Source: Lineus longissimus
Lineage: Eukaryota; Nemertea; Pilidiophora; Heteronemertea; Lineidae
Direction: 5' to 3'
DNA length: 64,000 bases
Assembly: GCF_910592395.1 (NCBI RefSeq)
Contig: NC_088309.1
Span: forward strand, 16,866,599 to 16,930,598
Both the position numbers and the translations under genes were made by a program. This document shows positions 1-9,581 of the stretch, one piece after another. Within the stretch, counting starts at the first letter, position 1. Each line of letters opens with the position of its first letter. The notes under the pieces are model-generated. The model saw only the letters and a program-made list of their open reading frames with translations. It was not told the origin of the DNA and did not search any database.

Positions 1-68
1 AACTGAACACCGGGAAGATATTAATGATATTAACTCAGCTGAGCGCCAGGCCCTTGGGCCTCTTGTTG
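1..68. repeat. End of a dispersed repeat next to LINE-1
   Basis: This short edge fragment contains the 14-bp palindrome AGGCCCTTGGGCCT at 48-61, next to CTGAGCGC. The LINE-1 reading frame stops matching here: on the minus strand the last LINE-like residues are about ...GVEVLTNK, and then the frame enters this palindrome. I read it as the terminus of another dispersed repeat inserted in the LINE, most of which lies off the left edge. The exact boundary is uncertain by a few bases. Confidence 0.4.
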
Positions 69-1028
69 GTAAGTACTTCAACTCCAGACTTAAAAGAACC
101 CTTATAGTCAATGGATGTTCCAAGATATGTGAAGTCATACACCCTATCAAGTATAACATTGTCCAGTGTAAAAGGTACCTGATCTGAGAGTTTCTTTTAG
201 AAAACCAAAATCTTTGACTTGTCCAAATTGATTTGAAGTCTCCATGTTTTACAATATTGTGACAAGCCGTTGAGACATGTCTGAAGACCTGTTGAGGTTA
301 GGGAGAAGAGAACCAAATTACCTGCATACAGTAAAGACGACAATTTGGTTGTATCTAATAGTGCTGGCGATGGATTAGTCTGATCCAGTACATTTACAAT
401 ATCATTGATAAAAAGATTAAATAGTGTGGGGCTAAGAACATCCCCCTGGCGAGTACCAACTTTGACTTTAAAAAACCATGACATCCCTTGAGGGAATTTG
501 ATACAACTTGACATAGAACCATAAAGGTTTTTATATAATTAAGGAAGTTGCCAGAAATATTGACGTTCATCATTTCAGAGAATAAACCACTATGCCAAAC
601 ACTGTCGAATGACTTTTTAAGGTCGACAAAACAACAATATATTTTTTTACCTTTGCTGAAGTACTTGTTAACGATGGTTTTGATGATAAAAATGTTGTCA
701 ATAGTTCTGGCACTTTTCTTAAAGCCATTCTGACAATTACTGATAACATTATTCCGATCCATATATGATACAAGCCTGGCATTTAGTACAGATGAGAACA
801 GTTTACACAAACAGCTGGAAATAGTAATTCCACGATAATTATTAGGGTCAATGGGGTCACCTTTTATTTTAAAAAGAGGTACAATATAACCATATCTCCA
901 ATCAGATGGAGAAAGTGAACTACCTAAAATTAGATTGAAAACTTTGGTGAGGAGAGGCAAAAGGTGATCTGAGCCAGTTTTAATCATTTCATTAGAAATT
1001 GAATCAAAACCAACTGCCTTACCATTTT
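69..1028 (-). pseudogene. LINE-1 ORF2, reverse transcriptase part (decayed)
   Basis: This is the reverse transcriptase domain of a CR1/Jockey-like non-LTR retrotransposon, read right to left. Visible blocks in order are KAVGFDSISNEM (about 1025-985), NNYRGITISS, FVDLKKSFDSVWHSGLF, GTRQGDVLSPTLFNLFIND (about 440) and LQINLDKSKILVF (about 200), then TYLGTSIDYKGSF (about 130). The frame is broken near 500-600. The catalytic YADD box reads YAGN, so a key aspartate is lost. The copy is therefore inactive. It continues across the inserted repeat at 1029-7484: joining the flanks restores the conserved block around KNGKAVGFDS. The exact LINE family cannot be assigned by eye. Confidence 0.85.
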
Positions 1029-1593
1029 TGGCTCAACGTCAGGGGAGTCTATACGATAGCCGTGTGTCCGTCGTCCTTATCCTGTGTGGCACGTTTCTTA
1101 ACCGCTTGTGCTATGAACTTGAAACTTTGTACACATTATGACCTAGGTCACATGACCTCTGGCAGCGAAATTCGGTCCGGTCTTATTCTTCACCTGGCCA
1201 CCAGGGGGCTAAAACCAAAAACTTAAAAAGTGCGATAAATCGTTTATTAGTGATTTGTTTTTGCTAAAATCTCTATGGTGGGTACCCCTAGCAAGGATAC
1301 ATCACATATCGTACGGGTTTTTGATTTGACCTACTTGTCAAGGTCACAGAGGTCAAACTCTAAAATTTCACCGATAGTGGCACGTTTTGTCTTTATTCGT
1401 CCTATAGTCTTTAAATTTGGTATGTAGACACCTGTTACGTAGCTCTACATGTTGACAAAAAATCAGGTCGATGTGGCGTACTTTTCAAGGTCACAGAGGT
1501 CAAATGGTGTGAATTGGCCGTTTGTGTGTAAATATGGCACGTTTCTTAACTACTAAAGCTATGAACTTTAAACTTGGTACACATGACCCCCCC
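1029..1593. repeat. Dispersed repeat with tandem core, left part
   Basis: This is the left half of a noncoding element inserted in LINE-1. It contains degenerate units of a few hundred bases with the recurring phrases TGGCACGTTTCTTAAC, CTATGAACTTGAAACT, GGTCACATGACCT, TTGGCCACCAGGGGGC and AAGGTCACAGAGGTCAAA. Its first bases, GGCTCAACG, loosely mirror the other end (revcomp GCTCAATG at about 7475-7484), which suggests short inverted termini. The gypsy element at 1594-6634 splits the array inside one unit. There is no coding potential. Confidence 0.75.
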
Positions 1594-1759
1594 TGTAGTG
1601 TAATCTGAATAAATGGGTCATAGAGTTTGAGGTGCTGCCACCTCGTGATAGATAAGGGTACTGTTCAAAATGGCTGTCATGTTCTAGAAATATACTTCAA
1701 GTGTTCAGAGTTTAAATCCATCGTTATATTCTTTCGGAACGCCCATCGGCAACTGAACA
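1594..1759 (+). repeat. 5' LTR of gypsy element 1
   Basis: This 166-bp LTR begins TGTAGTGTAATC and ends GGCAACTGAACA. It is identical to 6469-6634. It should contain the promoter and R region, but I cannot place the transcription start. LTRs this short occur in several animal Ty3/gypsy lineages. Confidence 0.95.
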
Positions 1760-1777
1760 TGGTGTCAGAAGTTAAAG
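1760..1777 (+). other. Primer binding site, gypsy element 1
   Basis: TGGTGTCAGAAGTTAAAG starts at the first base after the 5' LTR. The leading TGG pairs with the CCA end of a tRNA, as expected for minus-strand priming. I do not assign the tRNA species. Confidence 0.75.
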
Positions 1778-1971
1778 AAGACTCTCATGAACTGGGAGAG
1801 ACTGTTATTTTGTTGAGAGATGTCGATGTTGATGAGCTTTGAGCCAAGATTCGTGAATCTTTCCCCAGTCAGAGGAAATGTTTCTGATGACTGCATGTAC
1901 ATCTCGTGTGCATCATGTATATAAAGGTGCTGTGCAGTGACTTTTCATGTGCTGAACAGTGAGTTGCGCCC

Positions 1972-4900
1972 ATGAATGATGAATCTGAAGATAATCTAAG
2001 GAACTTTCGTGACATTTTGCCCTTCCCTGTTACTGTTATTACAACAATGGCACAATTCCAAGTGCAGCCACCTGAGTCTTTTGACTTTGGTAAGCCTGAA
2101 GGGTGGAATAAGTGGATCCGGCGATTTGACAGATTTCGACAAGTGTCTGGCCTAGCTGCCAAGTCAGGAGAGGAGCAGGTCAACACGCTGGTGTACTCCA
2201 TGGGAGATGAGGCAGAGGACATTCTGACCTCGTTGAGACTCACTAATGACGAGAAGAAAGATTACGAAGTGATCAAAACCAAATTACAAGGTTATTTTGA
2301 ACCTAAGAGAAATGTGATCTTTGAACGGGCGAAATTTAACCAACGTTTCCAGCGAGAAGGTGAAAGTGTCGATACTTTCATAACTGACTTGCATACACTC
2401 GCGGAGAAATGTGACTTTGGAACTTTGCACGATGAATTAATTCGCGATCGAATTGTCGTTGGGTTACGGGACAGTAAACTTTCAGAACGGTTGCAACTTG
2501 ACGCTGACCTCTCGTTAAAGACGGCCATGGATAAAACTCGCCAGAGTGAATCAATCAAGAAGCAACAAGGTGTTCTTCGTGCAGCAACTTCTCCGGCTGT
2601 TGTGGCCAAAGTTGGGTTCCAAAAAGGAAAAAAGTCAGGCAGTCATAAAGCAAAACAGCAGGACAAACCAAGCAGGCCAGCTGAAGGTAAACCTCAGGCC
2701 AAGCCTAAAGGAAAGGGTAAATCGTGTCAGAACTGCGGTCTCAACCATGATAAAAGGCCGTGCCCAGCTAAGGACGCGGAATGTCATTTTCGTGCGAAAG
2801 TAGGTCACTACAAGAAGTGTTGTAGAACGCGCAAACGGGTCAATGAAATCCAGATTTCGGAAGATCAGCAAACCGCATTTCTAGGATCGGTAAACGTGGA
2901 ATCTGAGGACGACGATTCTAACTTATGGTCGAGTCGTGTAAAAATTTCTGGTCATGAGCTTGATTGGAAAATCGATACAGGCGCTGAAGTAACATGCCTG
3001 CCACTACGCGATTATCGTGAGAGTTTCGGAAAACTTCACAAGTCCAATAAAGTCTTAGTTGGAGCTGGCAGTAACAAGCTTGATGTTCTTGGAATGTTTC
3101 ATGCTAAGCTTGCTAAAGGGCAGCACGCCACATTGGCAGAGGTGTATGTTGTGCGCGGCCTAGCAAAACCGTTGCTAGGAGATAAAGCGATTCGTAAGCT
3201 AAATCTTGTGTCAGTAGTCCGCGCCGTTTGTAAAAGTCAACTCACCAAATGGAAAAAACAGTTCCCAGAACTTTTCACAAATCTTGGGAAAATGACTGGT
3301 GAGTACGAGATCAAGTTGGAAGACAGTGCGAATCCGTACGCAATTTCATCACCACGTAGGGTTCCCATACCGCTCTATAATAAAGTGAAAGCCGAACTGT
3401 TACGTATGGAAAAATTAGGGGTGATCTCAAGAATAACTGAGCCTACCAATTGGTGCACGGGAATAGTCGTTGTTCCAAAATCCAATGGAACTGTTAGGAT
3501 CTGTGTGGACCTAACCAAGTTAAATGAGAGTGTAAAACGTGAGAATTTCATTCTGCCATCAGTTGACTCTACACTAGCGCGGCTCAGTGGAGCCAAAGTT
3601 TTCTCTAAGCTAGATGCAAATTCTGGCTTTTGGCAAATTCCTCTTAGCAAGGAGTCGTCCCGTCTTTGCTGTTTCATAACGCCATTCGGGAGATTTGTTT
3701 TCAACCGCCTTCCTTTCGGGATTTCATCAGCTCCTGAAATCTTCCAGCGCAGGATGCAGGAGATGTTAGATGGTCTGGAAGGGGTAGTGGGCCACATGGA
3801 CGATATTCTAGTGTTTGGGGCTGATCAGGCAGAACATGATGAGAGACTCAAAGCTGTTCTTCAGAGACTTAAAGATGCTGGTGTCACACTTAATGAGGCC
3901 AAGTGTGAGTTTTCAGTTGACAGGGTTAAGTATCTTGGGTACTTGATCACAGCCGAGGGAATATTTCCAGATAGTGACAAGATAAACGCTATCCAGAAAA
4001 TGGCAAAACCGCAAAATGTGTCAGACATTAGGCGTTTCCTTGGCATGGTAAATCAGTTGGGAAAGTTTATTCCTAATTTAGCGGACAAAACCGAGCCTCT
4101 TAGGTCTCTTCTCAGCAAGAAGAATCAATGGTGTTGGGGGTCATCTCAGGACCATGCTTTCCAGGATTTGAAAGCATGTTTGTCTTCTACAACGGTACTC
4201 GGAATGTACGACCCAAGCCGGGACACTGTTGTTTCTGCGGATTCATCCTCTTTCGGGTTAGGTGCCGTGATAAAACAGAAGCAGGAGGACGATATGTGGA
4301 AGCCTATTGCATATGCGTCGCGATCATTATCGGACACTGAGAAAAGGTATGCGCAGGTGGAAAAGGAAGCATTGGCGTCAGCCTGGGCCTGCGACCGATT
4401 CCAAGTGTATCTTCTGGGTAAGCGCTTTACCCTAGAAACGGACCATAAACCGCTTGTTGCGCTACTAGGTTCGAAGAGTGTTGATGAATTGCCTGCGAGA
4501 GTTCAACGTTTTAAACTGCGTATGATGCGTTTCTCATATGACATCGTACATGTTCCGGGGAAAGAACTTTATACTGCAGATACGTTGTCCAGGGCACCTA
4601 TATCTTCGCCATTGTCTACTGTCGAGGAAGGATTTGCGCAGGATGTAAAAGCGTATGTTGACATGGTTGTTGAACACTTACCTGCGACGGAGAAAAGGCT
4701 CGAGGAAATCCGTCAAAAACAGGAAGAAGACGAAGTTTGCCGTCAGGTTGTCAAGTATTGTCAAGATGGATGGCCGGACAGACCATTTGTTAAAGGGGCA
4801 ATACTGCCATATTACCAGGTTGCCAGTGAACTGACTGTTATGGATGGACTATTGATGAAGGGAACCAGAATAGTCATTCCTACATGTATGCGCTTAGAAC

Positions 4901-6045
4901 TGTTGGACAAAATCCATGAGGGCCACCAAGGTATCACTAAGTGCAGAAGGCGAGCCCAAGAATCAATTTGGTGGCCGGGACTCAGTTCACAAATAGAGTC
5001 ACTAGTCCAGAACTGTAACATTTGTGCTCGAGAGCGGGTAGTTAGGCATGAACCAAATATTACCACCGAATTCCCTAAGAGACCATGGCAGGTTGTTGGC
5101 ACTGACTTGTTCGAGTTTAAAAAGCGCCATTATCTAGTAGTGGTGGACTATTTTTCTCGCTATATCGAAATTGCTAAGCTGACCGAGCTCTCGTCGGGGG
5201 CTACTATCAATCATCTTAAATCGATCTTTGCTAGACATGGTGTGCCAGAACGGGTACGTTCTGACAATGGCCCTCAGTATTCAGCGCAGGACTTCGCAGA
5301 CTTTGCCGATGTGTACACATTTCAACATGTTACAAGTTCCCCGCTTTACCCGCAAGGGAATGCAGAAGTTGAACGCGCTGTAAAAACTGTTAAAGAACTA
5401 GTGAAGAAAGGCAAGGATCCATATTTAGCTTTGCTGACTTACAGAGCTACACCACTGTACCATGGGTACAGTCCCGCCGAACTTTTGTTTGGGAGACGTC
5501 TTCGTACGAACTTACCGCAACATCCAAATATGCTGGCCCCAGCATGGCCAGATCTAAACAATCTTGTACAAACAGAACAGGATTATCGCATGAAAATGGC
5601 AAAAAACGCAGACAGGCGTCATGGTGTACAGGTGTTGTCAGATCTTTGCGAAGGAGAGAAAGTTTGGGTGTGCGATAAAAACATTCCCGCCATAATCACG
5701 GGAAATGCTGAAACACCGCGGTCGTATACTCTGGAGACTGAAACAGGATCATCTTTGAGACGAAATCGCAGGAGTCTACGTCGGCTTGCTCCGAGACTGA
5801 ATCTCCAGGACAATCCAGCTGATGAATCAGTGCAGGAGAACATTTTGCCTCCCCCAGAGAGACAGAGTATTGTGTTGCCAAATGCTGGACAATCTTCTGA
5901 GAATGGCCAGAATAATGTTCAATCAGATCAAAGTGTCTCTAGCACGACTGTGAATAATTCTCCAGGACGTTCTGCTAGTTGTTCTGATCAATATGTAACC
6001 AGGTCAGGCAGGGTTTCAAAATCTGTCATTAAACTAGATCTTTAG
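1972..6045 (+). CDS. Gypsy element 1 Gag-Pol polyprotein
   Basis: This is a 1,357-residue single-frame polyprotein. Order: Gag capsid-like region (about 25-200); basic linker; cysteine-rich knuckle region (about 250-285, CQNCGLNHDKRPC then a less regular second finger); aspartic protease with DTGA (about 333); reverse transcriptase (about 440-640, RICVDL and HMDDILVFG, where the catalytic DD is present but Y is replaced by H); RNase H (about 720-830, ADSSSFG and TDHKPL); integrase zinc finger (H-H-C-C, about 955-1000); integrase core with GTDLFEF, SDNGPQYS and the glutamate in NAEVERA. All catalytic residues expected of Ty3/gypsy are visible. I chose the first ATG (1972); the ATG at 2047 could be the real start. 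There are no frameshifts or stops. Confidence 0.95.
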   Translation: MNDESEDNLRNFRDILPFPVTVITTMAQFQVQPPESFDFGKPEGWNKWIRRFDRFRQVSGLAAKSGEEQVNTLVYSMGDEAEDILTSLRLTNDEKKDYEVIKTKLQGYFEPKRNVIFERAKFNQRFQREGESVDTFITDLHTLAEKCDFGTLHDELIRDRIVVGLRDSKLSERLQLDADLSLKTAMDKTRQSESIKKQQGVLRAATSPAVVAKVGFQKGKKSGSHKAKQQDKPSRPAEGKPQAKPKGKGKSCQNCGLNHDKRPCPAKDAECHFRAKVGHYKKCCRTRKRVNEIQISEDQQTAFLGSVNVESEDDDSNLWSSRVKISGHELDWKIDTGAEVTCLPLRDYRESFGKLHKSNKVLVGAGSNKLDVLGMFHAKLAKGQHATLAEVYVVRGLAKPLLGDKAIRKLNLVSVVRAVCKSQLTKWKKQFPELFTNLGKMTGEYEIKLEDSANPYAISSPRRVPIPLYNKVKAELLRMEKLGVISRITEPTNWCTGIVVVPKSNGTVRICVDLTKLNESVKRENFILPSVDSTLARLSGAKVFSKLDANSGFWQIPLSKESSRLCCFITPFGRFVFNRLPFGISSAPEIFQRRMQEMLDGLEGVVGHMDDILVFGADQAEHDERLKAVLQRLKDAGVTLNEAKCEFSVDRVKYLGYLITAEGIFPDSDKINAIQKMAKPQNVSDIRRFLGMVNQLGKFIPNLADKTEPLRSLLSKKNQWCWGSSQDHAFQDLKACLSSTTVLGMYDPSRDTVVSADSSSFGLGAVIKQKQEDDMWKPIAYASRSLSDTEKRYAQVEKEALASAWACDRFQVYLLGKRFTLETDHKPLVALLGSKSVDELPARVQRFKLRMMRFSYDIVHVPGKELYTADTLSRAPISSPLSTVEEGFAQDVKAYVDMVVEHLPATEKRLEEIRQKQEEDEVCRQVVKYCQDGWPDRPFVKGAILPYYQVASELTVMDGLLMKGTRIVIPTCMRLELLDKIHEGHQGITKCRRRAQESIWWPGLSSQIESLVQNCNICARERVVRHEPNITTEFPKRPWQVVGTDLFEFKKRHYLVVVDYFSRYIEIAKLTELSSGATINHLKSIFARHGVPERVRSDNGPQYSAQDFADFADVYTFQHVTSSPLYPQGNAEVERAVKTVKELVKKGKDPYLALLTYRATPLYHGYSPAELLFGRRLRTNLPQHPNMLAPAWPDLNNLVQTEQDYRMKMAKNADRRHGVQVLSDLCEGEKVWVCDKNIPAIITGNAETPRSYTLETETGSSLRRNRRSLRRLAPRLNLQDNPADESVQENILPPPERQSIVLPNAGQSSENGQNNVQSDQSVSSTTVNNSPGRSASCSDQYVTRSGRVSKSVIKLDL

Positions 6046-6458
6046 GGTGTGAGAGTGACCGAGGGTTAATCTGAAATTTCAGTGACATTTCATAGAGAAA
6101 TCTAAGTAATGATTTTCAAATAGTGCTTTTGTGGTATTCTCTCTATACTTGAGGATGTGATTTCATATTCGGATTAGTTGGAAGTTTTCGAGTTAAAATG
6201 TTTATGTTTAGAGTTTCAATATCTTTCACATAAGTAGTGTTTACTCTCCAACGTATTTTGGACTTTCGTTTGTCTTAAGTATAGACAGGAGTCAGTAGTA
6301 GCCGAGTAGGATTTGAGATATATTTCCACAGCATTTTAGTTTTGACTTAGTTAAGCTAATTTTCTACGTGTTTGTATGTCTGTACACATAGTTTGCCTAG
6401 ACCAGACTTTAGGTTGTGATGCATCCTGGGTTATTGGAAATTGGACTTTCAAAGGACT

Positions 6459-6468
6459 GAAAGGGGGA
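6459..6468 (+). other. Polypurine tract, gypsy element 1
   Basis: The purine run GAAAGGGGGA immediately precedes the TG of the 3' LTR. It would prime plus-strand DNA synthesis. Confidence 0.8.
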
Positions 6469-6634
6469 TGTAGTGTAATCTGAATAAATGGGTCATAGAG
6501 TTTGAGGTGCTGCCACCTCGTGATAGATAAGGGTACTGTTCAAAATGGCTGTCATGTTCTAGAAATATACTTCAAGTGTTCAGAGTTTAAATCCATCGTT
6601 ATATTCTTTCGGAACGCCCATCGGCAACTGAACA
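6469..6634 (+). repeat. 3' LTR of gypsy element 1
   Basis: This 166-bp LTR is identical to 1594-1759 and is followed by the CCCCC target duplication. Between the stop codon at 6045 and this LTR lies about 420 bp of noncoding, AT-rich 3' region with no recognised gene. Confidence 0.95.
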
Positions 6635-7484
6635 CCCCCTAGGTCAGATGACCTGTAACACTGATTTTCGGGACGGTCTGATTCTTAACTTGGCCACCAG
6701 GGGGCCAAAACCAAAAATTTGAATAGTGCCATATCTCGCTTATTACTGATTAGCTTTTGGTAAAAATTTTATGGTAGATACTTCTAGCAAGGATATATCA
6801 CATATGATACGGGTTTTTGATTTGACGTACTTGTCCATTTGAGCGTAACTGTGGAACGTTTGTTAACCCCTATGGCTATGAACTTGAGACTTTGTACAAA
6901 GGACCCCTAGGTCAGCTGACCTCTGGCCCTGATTTCAGTCCGGTCTGATTCTCGACTTGGCCACCAGGGGGCCAAAAGTGAAAACCTAGAAAATGTGATA
7001 TCTCGCTTATTAGTGATTTGTTTTCAATAACATTTTTATGGTAGGTTCTCCTAGGAAGGATACATCACATATCGTATGAGTTTTTGATTTGACCTGCTTT
7101 TCAAGGTCACAGAGGTCAAATGGCGTAAATTGGTCGTTTATGGCACGTTTCTTAACCACTAAAGCTATGAACTTGAAATTTGGTACACATGACTCCCTAC
7201 GTCATGTTACCTCGGACAGCGAATTTCGATCTGATCTGGTACTCAACTTGGCCACCAGGAGGCCAAAACTAAAATAGGTAAAAAGTGCAATATCTCGTTT
7301 ATTAGGGACTTGTTTTTGATGATATTCTGGTACTTACTCCAAGCAACGATACATCACATGTCATACCGACTTTGGTTTGACCTATATACTATACATGTAC
7401 AATGTTTCTTAACCTGGCTGAATTCCAAAGCACCAAATATCTATACGGTGAGCACAATGGTCCCTGGCCGTTTCATTGAGCTTT
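6635..7484. repeat. Dispersed repeat with tandem core, right part
   Basis: This continues the repeat cut by gypsy element 1. At least two further units start near 6850 and 7140, about 290 bp apart, each with the phrases CTATGAACTTGA, TTGGCCACCAGG and ATATCTCG(C/T)TTATTAG. It ends with GGTGAGCACAATGGTCCCTGG (7448-7468), a terminal phrase that recurs at about 29,276-29,296, so this is a family and not a single array. LINE-1 sequence resumes at the A/T-rich stretch just right of it. Confidence 0.75.
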
Positions 7485-8901
7485 TTTATAGAATTTTTTT
7501 ATTTCACCAATAGTGAATGGTTTGTTGAGTTCTGCAACTTCTAAATCAGAGATGGAACAATCATGTAATTGAGCTTGAGGATTGGACCCCTGTACAGAAC
7601 CACATGTAGGACTACTACTACCTTTAAAGTCTGAAGGAAGAGCAAGATCCTCACAATGCTTTAAAAAAACCGATGGATTGACATTATTTTGGGCCGGCGT
7701 CTGAGCACAGTTTTATAGTTTCCCAGAACATCTTTGGGTCTTTTTTCTCGGACTCACATAGCTTGTTAACAAGAAAATCCTTATTTTCTCTTTTGGCTCT
7801 TTTGATCGCTTTGTTATATTGGTTGCACATTGCTCGAAGACGACCTGCGAGATAAGTATTATTGGGCTCGCGGGCGAGAGTCTTTGATAGACTTCGGATA
7901 TAAGACCGCAGAGATTTGCAGTTTTCGTTATACCAACGTTTGTGCGACTTCTTGGGATTTGTCCTCTGATGAGGTTTAGAGCCTATGGATATTTTTAGAC
8001 TGACCTTAGCAGCTTCAGTAAAAATACGGATCACATCACGAATGGCTGCGTCTATACCAGATTGTTCGTTACTATTTTGTACACTTTGAAAGTACCGTAA
8101 CTGTGCATTAATTGCCTTAGATTCCAATACCTTAGCAAATCTCAGTTTACTATCATCATTCCATAAATACTTTTTTGGTAATGGAGTCAAATCACACAGT
8201 GACTCATCAATCCTATCCTTTGTTGATAAATCTGCCGGTACATTGATGTCAAAAGAAATCTGACAAAGATCGGACAGAGCAAGATCAAAAGGATGTACAC
8301 AAAAATGATTTACAGACGCAAACAGCTCTTCAGAGACAAGTGTGTGGTCTATTGCGCTTTTAAACACTTTATCCTGGCATACTTTAAAATATGTGAAGTT
8401 ACCAAAATAATCACCAATGTCTCTACCATTCAAATATCTAAGTTTGTTTCCAACAGCAATATCAATCAGGGATTTACCATGTTTGTTGAGAACATTATCA
8501 CGATGAAGCCTCATTGGGATACTGTCATCATCACATACATAATTCAAATGGTCGCCAATTGGCAAATGGAGGACGGAATCTTTCTGAATAAAGTCGAGTT
8601 CTCCACCGATTCGACTATTGAAATCACCGGATAGAGCTATCATACCCCGACTTTTATACATAAGTACCTCATCCTGGAATAGTTCCCAGGTGTCATTTAA
8701 ATGAGGTGAACCAGAAGGTGGAATATAAGAAATGCAAAGAAATATTGATTTCTTGAATTCAAAGAAATCAGATTTGAGTTCCAGCCACAGTAAGTTTTCG
8801 GACTTACTGCCTAGAATTTTGACACCCTTTTTTGATAGAGTTTTTGATGAAACATAAAATGCCACCCGAGGCACGTCTGGCATGTTTCGATAGGTTCCTA
8901 T
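7485..8901 (-). pseudogene. LINE-1 ORF2, endonuclease part (decayed)
   Basis: A 399-residue open stretch (8883-7684) covers most of the apurinic-like endonuclease (EEP family) of LINE-1. Visible catalytic landmarks are SGDFNSR (D and N of the active site) and SAIDHTLVS (the S-D-H motif). A basic linker follows (KRWYNENCKSLRSYIRSLSK), and then NKPFTIGEIK at about 7535-7510 just before the inserted repeat. The frame shifts near 8870: the residues before VAFYVSS belong to another frame that continues into the far side of the BEL element. The domain lacks its own start and is part of a dead copy. Confidence 0.88.
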
Positions 8902-9078
8902 TGTAATTGTTCCATGAATCCAACAACGAGAATTTCGACTTTGACTTTATTCTTCAACGTGTGGCAAATCCTAGCGCTCGTGCCAAAACCCGAGCGCCGT
9001 CTACATTCAAGTAATTAAATCAAAAATTGTCTTGGAATTATAAGGACCATACGGTACCTAGCCGGTTTCTCATCCACA
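8902..9078 (-). repeat. 3' LTR of BEL/Pao element
   Basis: This is the left LTR, 177 bp, which is the 3' LTR in element orientation. On the minus strand it starts TGTGGATGAGAAACC and ends GGAACAATTACA. Compared with the right LTR it lacks 6 bp near position 8940 and carries two substitutions. Differences between LTRs suggest some age, or that the copied RNA was already variable. Confidence 0.95.
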
Positions 9079-9581
9079 TTCCCCTCCTCTCGATATGATC
9101 CCTTTTCAAATAAATCATAGCGACACCCGGACAGTCCAAAATAAACATTTCTCTCAGTTATCTACTGTGAATTATAGCAACATATTTCTATAATCAAAGA
9201 ATCTCAAAATCTTATTTTAAGTTTCAACTTTTTAACCCAGAGTAAATCAAATTAAAGCAGAGTATAAATGTAAACATTAAACTTGGAAGTGGTAACTATT
9301 TGAATCCAGGCGTTAACCCCTTTTTTTAACCAACAACTGCTAATCTTATCTTAATTATGAGAGGATCAGAAGTTAGAGGAAGCTGCACTTTAATCTCTGG
9401 AAAGGATCATCAGGCTTATACTGAAGGCAGGAAGAATTTCCGATGAATCACACACTAGGAGTCCCTTTTGTGTCAGTCTTGGCATCACTGGAGTGTCCTA
9501 TTTCACCCTCACATGCCACAAGTAACTCACAGTTCTAAAATGCACCACGTGCAGTGGCAATGGAAGGAAATTACACTCCCA
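9079..9581 (-). other. BEL 3' noncoding region and polypurine tract
   Basis: Bases 9079-9092 read GAGAGGAGGGGAA on the minus strand, directly before the LTR, and serve as the polypurine tract. The rest of this stretch has no open frame of note. It is single-copy within the element, unlike the sequence from 9582 on, which is duplicated. Confidence 0.75.

Larger units (their letters stand above)
1594..6634 (+). mobile_element. Ty3/gypsy LTR retrotransposon, intact, young
   Basis: This is a complete 5,041-bp element. The 166-bp LTRs (1594-1759 and 6469-6634) are identical by eye, start with TG and end with CA. The target duplication is CCCCC (1589-1593 and 6635-6639), although the left flank has seven Cs. 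Removing the element restores the host repeat phrase ACATGACC...TAGGTCA. A primer binding site directly follows the 5' LTR and a purine tract directly precedes the 3' LTR. One uninterrupted gag-pol frame lies between them. Identical LTRs and an open frame indicate a recent, possibly still mobile, insertion. Confidence 0.95.
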
